Source: Himantopus leucocephalus
Lineage: Eukaryota > Chordata > Aves > Charadriiformes > Recurvirostridae
Reading direction: 5' to 3'
Assembly: GCA_003993805.1 (NCBI GenBank)
Contig: RSEF01000001.1
Coordinates: 201,995,924 to 202,059,923, forward strand
Length of the DNA: 64,000 bases
Shown: piece after piece, positions 1 to 12,400 of the stretch
Numbering within the stretch: position 1 is the stretch's first letter
Layout of the letters: each line of letters begins with the position of its first letter
The notes under the pieces: generated by a model
Told to the model about the DNA's origin: nothing
Database searches by the model: none
The model's input: the letters and a program-made list of their open reading frames with translations, nothing else
Position numbers and translations under genes: made by a program

Positions 1-35
<35 letters not shown>
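1..35 (+). repeat. Poly-G homopolymer at window start
   Basis: Thirty-five consecutive G bases, then CGGAGG. This is unusually long for a natural G run and stands at the edge of the window. It may mark a contig end in a region hard to sequence. Confidence 0.85.
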
Positions 36-66
36 CGGAGGGGTGCGCGGTGAGGGGTGGAGAAGT

Positions 67-73
67 TATAAAT
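67..73 (+). promoter_or_regulatory. FLT1: TATA box of the FLT1 promoter
   Basis: TATAAAT stands in the CpG island. Initiation about 25-32 bases downstream would fall near 95-105, leaving a 5' UTR of roughly 250 bases before the ATG at 349. The human FLT1 promoter is reported to combine a TATA box with GC-rich sequence, so the arrangement appears conserved. The start site itself is inferred. Confidence 0.7.
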
Positions 74-96
74 GAGCGGGGCTGGGGCTGGCTGGT

Positions 97-348
97 AATT
101 GATGTCCGCGGGAGGTGAAGCTGGCGGGGCGGCTCGCTGCGGACACTCCCTTTCCGCGGGCCGGGGCGGGCGGGGAGGGCTCGGGGGCTGCTGCTGGATG
201 CGGATCCCGCGCCGCGCTGCGCCGTTATCTCCGCCACCGCGGGAGGAGCCCGGGACCGAGGAGAGCCCGTCGGAGCCCAGCCGGCGCCTCTGTCTCTGCC
301 TCGCTGCCGTCGGCAGGGGAAGAGCCCTGCGCTCCCGCGGGCAGGACC
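97..348 (+). other. FLT1: 5' untranslated region of FLT1 (start approximate)
   Basis: GC-rich leader between the inferred start site and the ATG at 349. It holds two upstream ATGs in one frame (102 and 198), both with T at -3 and so in weak context; the frame differs from the main one. The main frame is open upstream of 349 but has no in-frame ATG there, so 349 is the first AUG of the receptor frame. Its context has A at -3. Confidence 0.6.
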
Positions 349-406
349 ATGCCCCGCCAGCTGCTCTCAGGGACCGTGCTGCTGGGAGCCGCCCTCCTGC
401 TCGCAG
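349..406 (+). CDS. FLT1: FLT1 coding exon 1: signal peptide
   Basis: Encodes residues 1-19 and the first base of G20. It begins MPRQLLSG, followed by a hydrophobic leucine/alanine core (VLLGAALLLA), a typical secretory signal. Cleavage probably lies near the GSSSG stretch at the exon 1/2 join. The donor is GCAG|GTAAGG in phase 1. The N-terminal bases are not conserved with mammals, as expected for a signal peptide, but length and exon border match. Confidence 0.93.
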
Positions 407-3400
407 GTAAGGGTCCGCCGGGACCCGCTGCCCCCCATCCAGCCCCCCGCTCCGCGACGTTCCCCCCCCCCCGCCACGTGCCTTCCTCGGCGGCGCCCCC
501 CCTGCCCCCGACCGGCCCCCGCCGCACCCCGCTTGTCGGCTGGAGCCGGCGGGCACCTGCCTCCCCTCCGCCCCTCTCCCCTGGGCACGGCCGGGGGAAG
601 CGATCCCCACTTTTCAGAGAGTCGCGAGGCGCCGCATCCCGAGCGGTCGTTATCCTCCGGGTCCCCGGCGGTGTGCCCCGGGAGCGGCCCGGCAGCAGCG
701 CCCCGGGGGTGCCGGTGGCGCGGAGCCGCGGTGCCTCCCCTCCTCCGGGCAAGGCGGCGGTGCCGGCGGGGGGGGNGGGGGGGGGGGGGGGGGGGCGCGA
801 ACCTCTCCCGGCCCCGGGGGACAGCCGTCCCGGGCGACGTCCGGACCGGTGCATCACGGAAAGAAAGCATGTCTTGGCTGCAGAGCCGGCTTCTTTCCTC
901 CCCGCTTTGTTTCCAAGTGTCAGCCTCTCCCAGTTCTGCCCGTGAAGCGGAAAAGGTGCCCGTTTCCTTCGCTAAAAATCCAGCTCCTGCTGCTTCCCTC
1001 CCGGGCAGGGCGGCGGAGCATCGGCCGGGGCTGCCTGCGGGGGGTGACCGCGCGGGTACCCGGCGTGGGTCCCTCCGGATGGCGTGGGATGGAGCTGCTT
1101 TCCGGCGCCTGCATCCCCGCAAGGCTGCGTGTGCCGGGATGGATCGCTGCAGATTTGCTTTTCTTAATCGAGTTTTATTTTACTTTGAGCGAGGAGCCGT
1201 CCCTGCTGGGCCGGAGCGCCGTGCTGGGGGTGCGTCCCTGCCGTGCGTTGCTGGTCACCTGTGAGCCGGGGTGCGTGGGCGCCGGGCAAGGGCCAGTCCC
1301 GCGTGGACCCGCCGACCTGTGGGGCTGCCCCGCGGAGCGGATCGGCGGTCCCCGCAGCCCTCCCGAGCTCGGGCTCCCCGCCTCCCTCCCGGGGCTCCCA
1401 GGTGCGACCCGAAACGCGGCCGCGGGCAGCTTCCGCGCAGCATCGCCGGGCCTGGCGGCCGGCTGGGAGCGAGAGCAAATCCCGGGTGGGGAAGGAAAAA
1501 CCCCAGCTCCCACGGGGAGAGGCGTCGAGGCCGGTGGCCGAGCAGCGCGGCGTTTCTGCGGCTAGTGGCGCGGCCGCCCGACCCGCCACCCCACCCCCCG
1601 CATAAGTGGCCACGGGCTCGGTCTGCTCCGCACCGCAGCGCTGCGGGAGCGGCCCCGGCGCGGCGCGGTGCCCGGTGTGCCCCCCGGAGCGGCCCCGGCG
1701 CGGCGCGGTGCCCGGTGTGCCCCCGGGAGCGGCCCCGGCGCGGTGCCCCCCGGGCGCTACCCGNACGGGCTCGGTCTGCTCCGCACCGCAGCGCTGCGGG
1801 AGCGGCCCCGGCGCGGCGCGGTGCCCGGTGTGCCCCCCGGAGCGGCCCCGGGGCGCTGCCCCCGCTGCCGGCCGGCGGCAGCCGCGTCCCGAGGCTGCCC
1901 GGGAGGAGAGGTGGCGGGGCAGCTCCGACGAGACGTTTTCCTGCTCGGGAAGTGCTGATTCATCAATTTTGAAATAGATACATAGGTATTCTTTTTTCCT
2001 TTTTTTTTTTTTTCTTTTTTCCCCAGGAAAGTGCTAATTTCCCCACGTTATTTGTTTCTGCCAAGGAGGTTCTTATGCCCAGGATGAAATAGGCACAGGC
2101 ATGGGACACCCACCCTGGATACAGGAAATGTGGGTTCAAATCCTTGCCAGGCTTCCTTCACAGCTTGAGCTTGAACTTCTGCGTCCCGCTCCCACATGGG
2201 CTCCTGCAGTGACCAGCTATGCTGGGGGACTGGCTTCCTCTTTCCTGTCGGAAAGGTTTTCCATTGTGCAAATCATGGCAAACCCACTGCCCAGGGAGAA
2301 GGTGGACCCTGTGAGCCAGGGCGTGTAAGAGACCCTGGTTCATCTTCCTGTTCCAGGGACTGTCAGGGACATGCACACCCTAGACCAATTCCAGTGGGAA
2401 AAACTTGGCTTGTTTAGGGACACCTGGTGCTCTGGGTGCTGGGGATGCACATCCCAGGGTCAGCTCAGGTGTGGTAGCCACTGGAAAGGTGCTTCTCTGT
2501 AGTTTGGCTGAGTGCCTTTACAACCAGTTTGCTGGAAATTTGTATCCCCCCTCCTTAAACATATGAGAGATTGTGGTCCAAATCAGAATTTAGACTTTTT
2601 CAAACTCTTTGATTTTGTTACATTTTCTTTTTTGGAAAGAAAATCATCCCTGCACAGCTTCATTTGGACATCCCAGATGATAGGTTGATCATGCTCCTTT
2701 TAGGTCAGTGGTAAAACTCTCTGTACTTGCATTTGCACAGCGTGTTTCAAACTTACTAGTGAAGTGGTGGGATGCTTTGTACCATGCATCTCTGTATGCT
2801 TTTCTTCCCATTTCACCCTCATTCACTGCCTATTTACCTAAAATTTTTACACATGCTGTCCAGCACTTCCCCTTTCAAGTGTTTTTGATGAAACTCAATT
2901 CATGACCGCTGTATGGTCCACTCTTGTAATTCATCTCTGCGGGTGTATGCGGAGCTTTCGTTTCCTGACAGGTACTGGAGGAGATTCACAGAGATAGTCA
3001 GTGGCTCAAGAGTTACCACAGAGAGCTTCATAAGCATCCGATAGAAGGAGGTCTTTTAGCTTGTATTTGTCTAGTTAATTGAAATTTCCCCAAAGCAACA
3101 TGCAAGCTAGAAGCCATGAGAATGCCCATTTGAAAAATGAGGCTAAGGAAATTATGTTTCTTTGACATGTGAGTGTTGGGCACTTCAGCCCGTTTGTATT
3201 TCTATGCAGACACATATTTTGACAGTCGTGGGAAAAAACAATACTTTTGTCTGTGTTTTGCATAGTACTTGCATATGTTTCCTTTATAGCTTGTATGTAT
3301 TTATTCTACAAATTATATTGCATACATTTATGCTAAAGACTGTACACATAATGGTCAACATGAAAATGTTGTTGCCATTTTAAGTTCAGTCTCCCAGTCC

Positions 3401-6400
3401 TAGACTTTGTATGACAATAATTTTAATCTATAGCATTTGGGAATGTGACGGACTGGGTTTAAACCCTGAAAAGATCAGATTCTGCAGCTTGGATCGAGGG
3501 TTATGTGGCTACATTTCCAGAAACATAGGCAGATTAATTTGGCTTTATTCCGGCTATCCACATAGAAGCAATACCTCACAATTAGCATCTAAAAGATAAA
3601 TAGACGCTATTACAGTCTTATCTGTGGTCAGTGCTATACAAATCTTAGTTATTCCAGTTGGAACTAGATCATCAAAATCCCCAGTGAGTGATGGACATTT
3701 CAATTTCATGGTCAGCTGGAAAGAATGAAGGAAGAAATTCCAGGTCAAATCTAATTGGCGCTGAGGTTAATTTCTTACAATAACTAACCTGACTTCTCTG
3801 GAAGTGCTGTTCAGATGGAAGTTCATACGTTAGGGTTTTGGTTTGGTTTGAGTACTCAGCTGAAACAGCTGCACAGACACACAGCTACAGCGGTCTAGTT
3901 TGGGATTAGGACTGGAGATCTTAATGGAGTCTGGAAAAAAAGGGTTTCCCACTTCTTCTGGGTCTTCATGGAAACTGGGATCCCTTAAAAAATCCAGACT
4001 ACATTCACATAAGGCAGAAGAGTTAGACCCTGCTGTATAGCACAGGTTTTTAAAAAAATGTATATATGGGGTTTAAGTATCAAACATTCTGGCATTGCTG
4101 AAGAAAATCACTTACATCAGCTACCGATGTTTTACCANTACATCAGCTACTGATGTTTTACCGGACAGGTCTTTTGCTCATATGCTCTACTCAAAGCTAA
4201 ATTTCATTCTCTTATAGCTGGTGTAAATCTGGAGCAATTCCTTTGGGCTAGGCTAGCATCCTCTAGATTTACGGTTCATGTGGGAGGAAATCAGGACTTG
4301 GCCTGTGCCTGGTAAAGATCTTCATATCTAGGAGCACCCAATACATTAAAAACTCTAAAAACTTGTCTTTTGGGAGATTTGAGGATTTGTTTGGTGGTGT
4401 TGAGTTGTTGGGGTTTTTTTCACATGTGAACAAACAAGCTGAGCCTCGTTTTTTGTCAGATGCTTCAAAGACTGAAACCAGTAGCCCTTCACATTGTGTG
4501 GGTGTATAGGACAAAAGGAAATTGCCCAGATTTTCAGGACAGTTCCTGAGTACTTACACTTTAATGTGGTTTGGAAAATTCAAGCACAATGTTTATCAAG
4601 TAGCTAGTTTTCATGTCCGACTGAGATTGGGAAAGGGAGATGCTCAGCAGATGAGGGTTAAGGTTCAGTCTTTCAAAAATCCATATCCAGTGGGGCTGCG
4701 GTGGGGCTTGATCAGCAAATCGTTCCTTTGAATCCCTCAAAGTTAGCGTTTGAGTCTTCCTGCTGCAGCCCCAGTGGGAATGGAAAGCGAGACGTAGCTT
4801 TGCCATGAAGCGCAGGATGCCCAGCTACCAGAGCCACCTCTGCTCTTGGGGACAAGTCTCTCCTATTGATGTGAAAGCAAATGGCAAACTGCTCCTTTTA
4901 CAGACGTGCTTTATCTTTAGCTCTCACTTCCCTCCCCCAAGAATCTCTTTTTGTCCTCTATCAATATTTGTAAGAATGCAGGGAAACGTTTCTGTGCATA
5001 TTTGAGCATGAATTCCACTCATGGACAGCACCAGGGTCTTCTCTCTTTGCCCTCGTGATGCATCCTTACTACATGTAGTCCTGCAACTTAGAAACAACCT
5101 TCCCCAAGCATTCCCAGCTGGGAATGGCCTGACTTCTTAATCCGCCCATGTGGGAACTTCTCATCCTAAAATCGGTCCAGTGATTGTCAGGAAGGTGCCC
5201 CACAGCTGGAGGTCAGCACTGCATAAATCCTGGTGGTTAAAAGAAAAAGGTACACTGCAAGAAGCAGCTTGAAAAGTGAAAATACAGGCATTAGCGCTCT
5301 CTCCAAAGCCAAGCATGGCACAATGTCCTGCCTTTTGTGATGGGCAGAATGAATCCATGCTGGAACTAAGCAAAGCGGTAACAGATCGAGAAACGCAAGG
5401 GTGTGGGGGAAGAGATTTGAAGCTATAAATTTCAGAGGTACTTTTGTCTGAAACTTAAGTCTTGAGCCATTGAGATGTCTGGAGAAACTTGGACTGGGAG
5501 TGTGGATGACTGTTTCTTCTGTAGTAAGTCATGTTTGGTATTTGGGATTTTTTCTTGTGGCACAGTGGGTGGAAATGTGCCAGCCTAAAGATGAAGAGGA
5601 GGATGATTTTATGTGTGACACATCTGTATTATTCAAGACCATTATAGATCATCTTTCCCGGACTTTGGTTTGGTTTGTGTTAATGGAGAAGCAAAGGTTT
5701 CATGTTCACGATGACCTGATTTTACTCTCTCTGTTGTTTTTCCATTAAATCCTAGTTGATTTTCATTACCGAAATCAATTTGTCCATATCCACAACGTTA
5801 AGTCACCCCTGTAACGTATTTAGACAGAGCACAATCCAGAGTGATGCGGTTGATTTCTCTTTGCGTGACTTTTCTAGACGGTGGAGCTGCTCTTCCAACA
5901 TTCACTGTTACGTGGTGCAATCCCTTTTAAGTTGTATTCCCTCTTTTGGAGCTACGGCCTTGAAACAAGGTGTTCTTTGCTGTTAGAGCAGCTGAAGGAT
6001 GGGGAAGTGGTTAGAATGAAACGGTTTCTAGGACTTGAGTGGGCTGAAGATGCTGTGGCAATGCAGTGACATTATTTCCGCGCCGTGCCCAGAAGCGGGG
6101 GCGAAGCGGGCAGGGCACGGTGGCCATTGCAGAGCCGGGGACCCGTGAGCAGATGTCTCCACTCCTCGGAAGTTCCCTCGGGAAGCCCGTGTTCTGGGAA
6201 CAGGACCCCCTGCTTAGTGCGTGGGGAGCGGCGAGGGATGAGCGTGAGGGCGTTTCATGAGAGGAATTTCACTATTTCACATAGTTCACTTCAGCGTCCT
6301 TCCTGTGGGATTCTTCCCTGCCACGGACCGAAGGAATTCGCCCCTTTTGTTCCCATTGTCGTTCCTCTGTGGAAAAACCTCTCATCAGGATCACCATGGA

Positions 6401-9400
6401 CTAATGTTAACAGAAGCGTGAGAGTTGCCATCCTGGATCAGACAAGGGCTCTATTTATCTCCGTGTCATGTCTCTGTCGGTGTCCAACATCTGATCTTCA
6501 GGCGAGGTTCAAGGAACCTTGCAGGAAGCAGTTATCTGATAAAATTCTCCAGAGAGGAAATTTTTTTGTAGTATGATCTAAAATCCACTATTATTTACTA
6601 AGAAACCGTGGGATTGAGGGTCAAGGAAACTAAAATTAGTGTCTGCCAAAATTTAGGTGTTGTCTATGTTTATGGCAAATGGTTATATCATAGTGGGATT
6701 AAATTGCATTATATTGCATAATACAGAGATTTTTCTTCTTCTGTTGTGCTGGTAGCACTTGGGGTGAAAACCTACCTTTCTTTGTTTCATCCAGTGCTAT
6801 AATTAATGTTCATCCTAATCTATTTTATAAGTATTAATGATTATAATTTCCCAGTGTAAACTGAGCCATAGGCAAGCTTGCCAGAAGCTTTCTGCGTGTA
6901 CACCTACAGTAGACTTTGTGGTTTAGATGTCATTTAACTGCAGAATGGGTTCAGCCTCTTGAGCCATTGCGAAGGAGTCCTCTGCACAGACTGTTCTAGT
7001 TCTTACCTCTCTAGTTTAAATTGTTGTGTCACATTAGTTATTTTCCCTTGTTTTGAATCCAGGGCTTTTGCTTATAGCTCTGTTTCATAGGTTAAAGTCG
7101 GGTGGATGGAAAGTCAGTTCCTGACTTTGTCTTTTTTTTTTTCCTTGGAGCGTTACTGGACAGTTCAGCCGTAATGATGGAGCATCGGAAATAATAACCA
7201 GCAGCCTTCAGCAAAGTGGAAATCCTGCAACTTTGCTTTATGTCTTCTTTTATTTAGTTCTTAATTTATTTCTGCGTGCACAGCTTAATGAATAGTACAG
7301 CCCCAAATGGATTTGATAGGCTTGTGTTGCTGGGTGGGTTGGCAGGTTACTGGCAGGTAGGCAGTTTGTCTGCTTAGACATCTATAAGAAATAGTCCTCC
7401 GATTCAGTCCTATTATTTTGCTTAATTTGTCCCACCAGGGAATCTGTAACAAAACTTAAGCATCATGTTGGTAAATAAATGGAATTTGGTCAAGAAAATT
7501 TACCCCCTTAGTCTATATGGGAACTTTAAGTTATTTTTAAGTCTGCTTTTAATGTACACGCTTCGTCTTTGACGCCGTATCAATACTTTCCTACTATGAT
7601 AGTTAATGGGGTAAACTTTTCTCAAAAAGTATCAAACTGATGATTTTGCGCTTGGATCCGTCATGGCGGAATTAGAGCAGAGGCACAGTGATTGCTGACA
7701 CATGTCAGTAGGTGATATAGTAGATCTGATGGCTCACAGACGTCATACGGGTAGGGCTACCTACAGTCCTGTAAGCAGCACAGGCTTAATTGTGCGTGGA
7801 GGCATGAAACCATACTCCTGGGTGAATACCAGTGGCCAATCACACGGCATCACTTTTGGATGGGCAGATGAGGGAGTCACAACCACTTCTCGTCTTCAAT
7901 GACCCGAGCAGGGTCCTTGGAGGGGCCAGGACAGGCACGTCGAGGTGGAGGGGTATGTATGTGAGCCACACGGACCTGTGCCAAAGGTGGCTGTGAAAGT
8001 ATCGCTACAGCCCAGCTCTGCTATAACCAGCCCTTGCTGAGAAGAGCCTCAGCAGGCCTGGTTTTCTATGGGCGTTCACTCTGTTGGAGAGAAGACCAGA
8101 CTAAGGTGGACACAACTGTGACATTGCCCTTGCTTTTCTCACTGCACACCAGATATTTGTGCGTTTCGCCCCCTTGGCGTGGTTTACCAAAGTGATGATC
8201 TCATGAGGGTTCATAATGGAGGCGTCAGGCCGTGCATTTGGATTGCCATTTTCAGTTCCATATGCTCAATGGGGAATAAAAAGTTTGTGATTATGGCTGA
8301 TTTAATTCTTCTCTGTAATTGCTTTCTCCTTATATAGCTAATGAAATGAGCACCTTCGCGAGGCTAGATGTTGGCAAAGGTGGTCTTGTCAGATGCTAAG
8401 TTTCTAGACTTATTAAAATTGGATGGATAAAAGAGGAAACTAAGATTTTATTTTTTTCTCCCAGGTTCTGTGAATGTTAAATTTTGAAATTTATTTTTAA
8501 ATGGCATTCTGTAAAGTGCCTGTGCCCATGCTCAAAATCACCCGGTGACTTTCGGACAGACAGGACACAGTGTTCTGACAAGCTGGTGAAGCTAATGCCT
8601 TCAAGCAGGTATTGCCTGGGCACAGCGCGCTGAACTGCATGGCCTTGGCTGTCTCTGCGGCTTTCCAGCTGCCTGGGTATGGTGGGAAATGGTAACACTT
8701 TCAATTGGTAGTACCTGGAGCCAGATTTATTTAAAATATCCAACGGTGATTTCAGCTTGTTGAAATTCTAGATGTGAATTTTAAAATGAACACCCCCACC
8801 CCCCTTTAATAACATGTTTTTACCACAGGCTTCTGCAAGCACAGGCTTATTCAGATAGAGCAAACACTGGCAAAATATTTGACAGTTATTGGGGAAATAC
8901 ATATTTTTTTACATTTACAGCTATTGACCATATTGGCATGATAATGTGCACTGCCCAGAAGTGTTAATGAAGTGTTATCAGAATTGTACTTGCTCTATTT
9001 TTAGCTACTGGGTGTTTTGCTTTGCCTCTATAGCATCTAATCTTGTATCAGAGTGAATACACATCTAGGGACAGCAAAAGCATACAGATAGTAAATAAAC
9101 TTTTATCACTTGCTCTGAGATCCAGAACTGAGAGGGGAAGGACACACTTGCTCAGATAATAGACATACACATCTTTCTGTGCCTGGGAAGACCTTTCTTG
9201 GGTGGTAGCACATCCATTTGCTCTGCTGACTGATTTTTAATTCCAGGGCATGGAGTCAGGGTCAAGGCATTTTAGTCAGCCCAGGACTCTTCTAATCTAC
9301 TGTGATAAACCTTAAGCTGTTCAGACTCTATTACGGGGCTGTATCAGACAGCAGCGCAGCTTTCTCATCCATTAACCTACCCACTTTCTTGGCTGACTGT

Positions 9401-12400
9401 TATGTCCTAATGGTAGTCTAAATTCTGAAATTATAGTTGAGATTAATCAGATTTAAGCATTTGATCCAGAAATCACTGGGCATGTGTTGCAGAACATCAG
9501 ACAGGATAATTGGGATATCCCTTCTGGACCTGGAAGGGACAAATCAATGAATTGATGATTTTTATGCATCAATGTGTACTTTGTAAGTAAATAGCTTCCA
9601 ACAATTTTCTTGATCTTGAAAGCAAACGAGAACACATTTCAGCCCCAACAGAGGCATGTGTGGGTGATAGATCTGTTGAGCAGTGAGACAGCTTGAACTG
9701 TGTCTTCTGCCCGGAGTGTGTTTCTGTTTGCCGACCGTGTACCCGCACACGAGTGCCTCTCTTTGCACAAGAGCAAACAGGAAACAGGGACAAAGCTACC
9801 TTAGAGTCCCAGAACCTTGTGTTACAGTTAACCCTTGCAAGTCCCCACGGCCCTTAGTTGTCCTGCAAAGTTCTGCTTCAACAGAAATAGTGGTTACGTT
9901 TTGCTGCTTCAGATCATGAGCTTGCTCATCTGGACAGTCGTCAGTGTCAGCCTGGGACGTAGGCGTACCTCCTTGCTACCTCACAGATACGCTGTCTGAG
10001 TTTCTGTTCTGCAGACTTTATGTGGGATGTTTGGATTTGCCTCAGAAAAGTGGAATGAAATTAGGTGTATGAAGGACTGTGAAGTTTCCTTTTGGATGGG
10101 GACCTAGATGGCATCTGAAAGACCTGGAGATACTGCTTTGAACCTCAGGGTGACTCATGGTTTGGCACCGTAGGCTTTTCCTGGAGGCTGTTTCTAAGTA
10201 CAGGCAATGGAGATGGTGCTTTTGCCTCTGGGTGCAGGAACCCGACTGCGCTGAGCACTAGAAACACGGGCAACGTAGCTGAAACGGGGCTATTGCTGCC
10301 ATGGAGGGTAAAGAGTAGCTTCTTCCAGTAGCAGTTCTTCCCAGCCACCAGCAGTCACAGAAGTAGAAAGCTTCATTATCCACAGTGATCCCTTCTCCCT
10401 TTAGCCCTGTGGCAGGACAAGGCCAGACTTTTGCCCTTCAGGCAGGAAAAAAATAAAATTTTTTTCCAGTCATCACTCAAATTTTGAGACAATTCTGCCC
10501 GGAAGTTTTCTTGTCTTATAAATGCAAGTATTGATGCTGATGAGAATCTCAGTGTTGATTAAATAAGGAGGACCTGTTGGTCAATATTCCTCCTTATGGT
10601 CAGGTGTAAATCAAAACTTGAAATGGTTCTTCAGAGTTGACAACAAATTCCTTTTTCTCTCTCTCCTTTTTTTAGAGTGATGTGGTGTGATGATGTAACT
10701 GGAATTATTATGGATAGGTACAACTGCCCAAAAAAAAAGGTTTACTTACAGAATGGCCTGAAGTACCTTTAGAAGAGTTGGTAATACAATAGCTTGCCAA
10801 GAAGAGCTTTGAAATAAAGAAAACTGCCAAAACAGATTTCCTTAGAAAATGGTGTAAAGCTGTGTGCCCCATATGAGGTTAGCCGGGGGCCATGTTCCGG
10901 CTAAGGTGCTGCTGCAGATGAAAGTCAGCTCATTTTCACTGGAGACACACTGAAGATCAACCCACTGGGTACTACCATGCTCCTAAGCAATTGCAGAATC
11001 TGGCCAAAATGCTTATTAGTTGCATGTATGTGGGTATTCCCATTCCCTTCAACGGGATGACTCCTAAGGAAGTGCTCATAAGCAAGAGTAAAGTCCTGGG
11101 CTGCATCTGAACTGAATGACCCGTGTTTTAAGGAGCACAAAGAGGTGAAGACCCTATTAAGAAGTCATGTGTGCTCTCTTTCCAGTTAAAGAGTGTCTTC
11201 TACAAAATACATTTTTGCTGAATGTGTTGGAATCAGGAGGAAATGATATCTGATGGTAAAAAACACAAAGGGTCGGTTATGTTTGACAAGCCTTAAGACA
11301 AGTGCAAATCCAGCAATGACTGAAACAATTACTACATGATGGATAACTTTATTGCCCACAGATGGGACTTTAAACCCAGAAGGTCAGATTCTTTGTGTAC
11401 ACTGAAGTTGCAAAGATAAACTGATCATTCTCCTTAACCTGTCATTGTGCAGGTGAAAAATGATTAGTCAACACGTTCAGGATAACTGGAGTGGTTAGAA
11501 GACAGTTACTCAGTCTCGAATGATAAAAAAGATGTTAAAAGTAAAGGCTACCAAACCTGTTAACTTCAAGGAAATTTCTAATAACTTCTAATATCATGTG
11601 GGTGTTTTTAACTAGGCCATAGAGCTAACTTTTGGGNACTTCTAATATCATGTGGGTGTTTTTAACTAGTCCATGGAGCTAACTTTTGGGTTTACTTCCT
11701 TTAGTCAAAGGTAGCAGAAACTCAAAGCGTATAGAAGGAAATTTAAAAGTAGAAGCTGGAAAAATCAGAATGGAGATAATAATCCAAAATGTGGTCCCAA
11801 TTTTGAGCTCAGCGGATCTATCCTTTAAAGAGAAATTGAGGTTTAGCTAAAATAAGTGGAAGGTTGATCATGTGGGCATGGTTACTCAGATGTCAGTAGA
11901 ACTGAACTCACATATCTTATTGGAAAAATATATGCAAGTTCATTTATTTTATATTTTTTTTTAATTGCTTTTGATCAGTGGTTTTGGTTGACAGGTAATT
12001 CAAATTTTTGTTTACTTCATTCAGGAAGAGCATCATCTTGTTTGCAAGGCAAAAAATAATTGAAGAAAGTTTATTCTTTTGCTCCTCTGCAAATTACAGA
12101 TTATACGCTCTGCTTTCTTTAAAAAAAAAAATGTTTGTCCTTTCCTTATTTTAGATAGAATGGCTAACTTTTGCAATCTAAATTAATGTTTGCTCATTAA
12201 TTAAGCACCCCTGTTGACTGACTTTCACATGTGTCTAATAAACCTTCCGAAACAAATAGAATATGCCCAAAAAATCACCCCTTTCCCTATGGGAGGAGAT
12301 TCCTCAGTTATCAGGATTAATTAGTTCTCTTGTTGTCACATGAAAAGAAGTTGCACCCCCCAATGTAGGTCAGTGTGAGGGTAGGCTGCTGATGGTCGCT

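Larger units (their letters stand above)
1..1950 (+). promoter_or_regulatory. FLT1: CpG island covering FLT1 promoter, exon 1 and start of intron 1
   Basis: The first 1.9 kb is very GC-rich with dense CpG and stops sharply near 1930-1950, where AT-rich intron begins. GC boxes (GGGGCGG type) lie at about 123-130 and 162-172, which fits Sp1-type binding. A CACGTG E-box, which also contains the HIF core RCGTG, sits at 475-480 just inside intron 1. The open frames on both strands here are a by-product of GC bias and are not annotated as genes. Base 1 lies inside a 35-base G run, so more of the promoter may be missing upstream. Confidence 0.9.

Noticed and set aside
225..1613. Long open frames on both strands in the first 2 kb (up to 276 codons)
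   Set aside because: GC-rich DNA has few stop codons. The frames cross N bases and the exon 1 donor, are rich in P, R, G and A, and show no domain. Only the 349-406 part is real coding sequence.
1991..2040. Strong pyrimidine tract and ccccag acceptor in intron 1
   Set aside because: After exon 1 (phase 1) the reading would be G-GA AAG TGC TAA, a stop within four codons; the SSSGSKLK exon at 16641 is clearly the true exon 2.
2133..2143. tRNA gene at the B-box match
   Set aside because: No acceptor stem, anticodon arm or A box at the proper spacing could be made out.
6085..6576. 163-codon plus-strand open frame
   Set aside because: Joins a CpG-rich patch to an antisense LINE remnant; no coherent protein.
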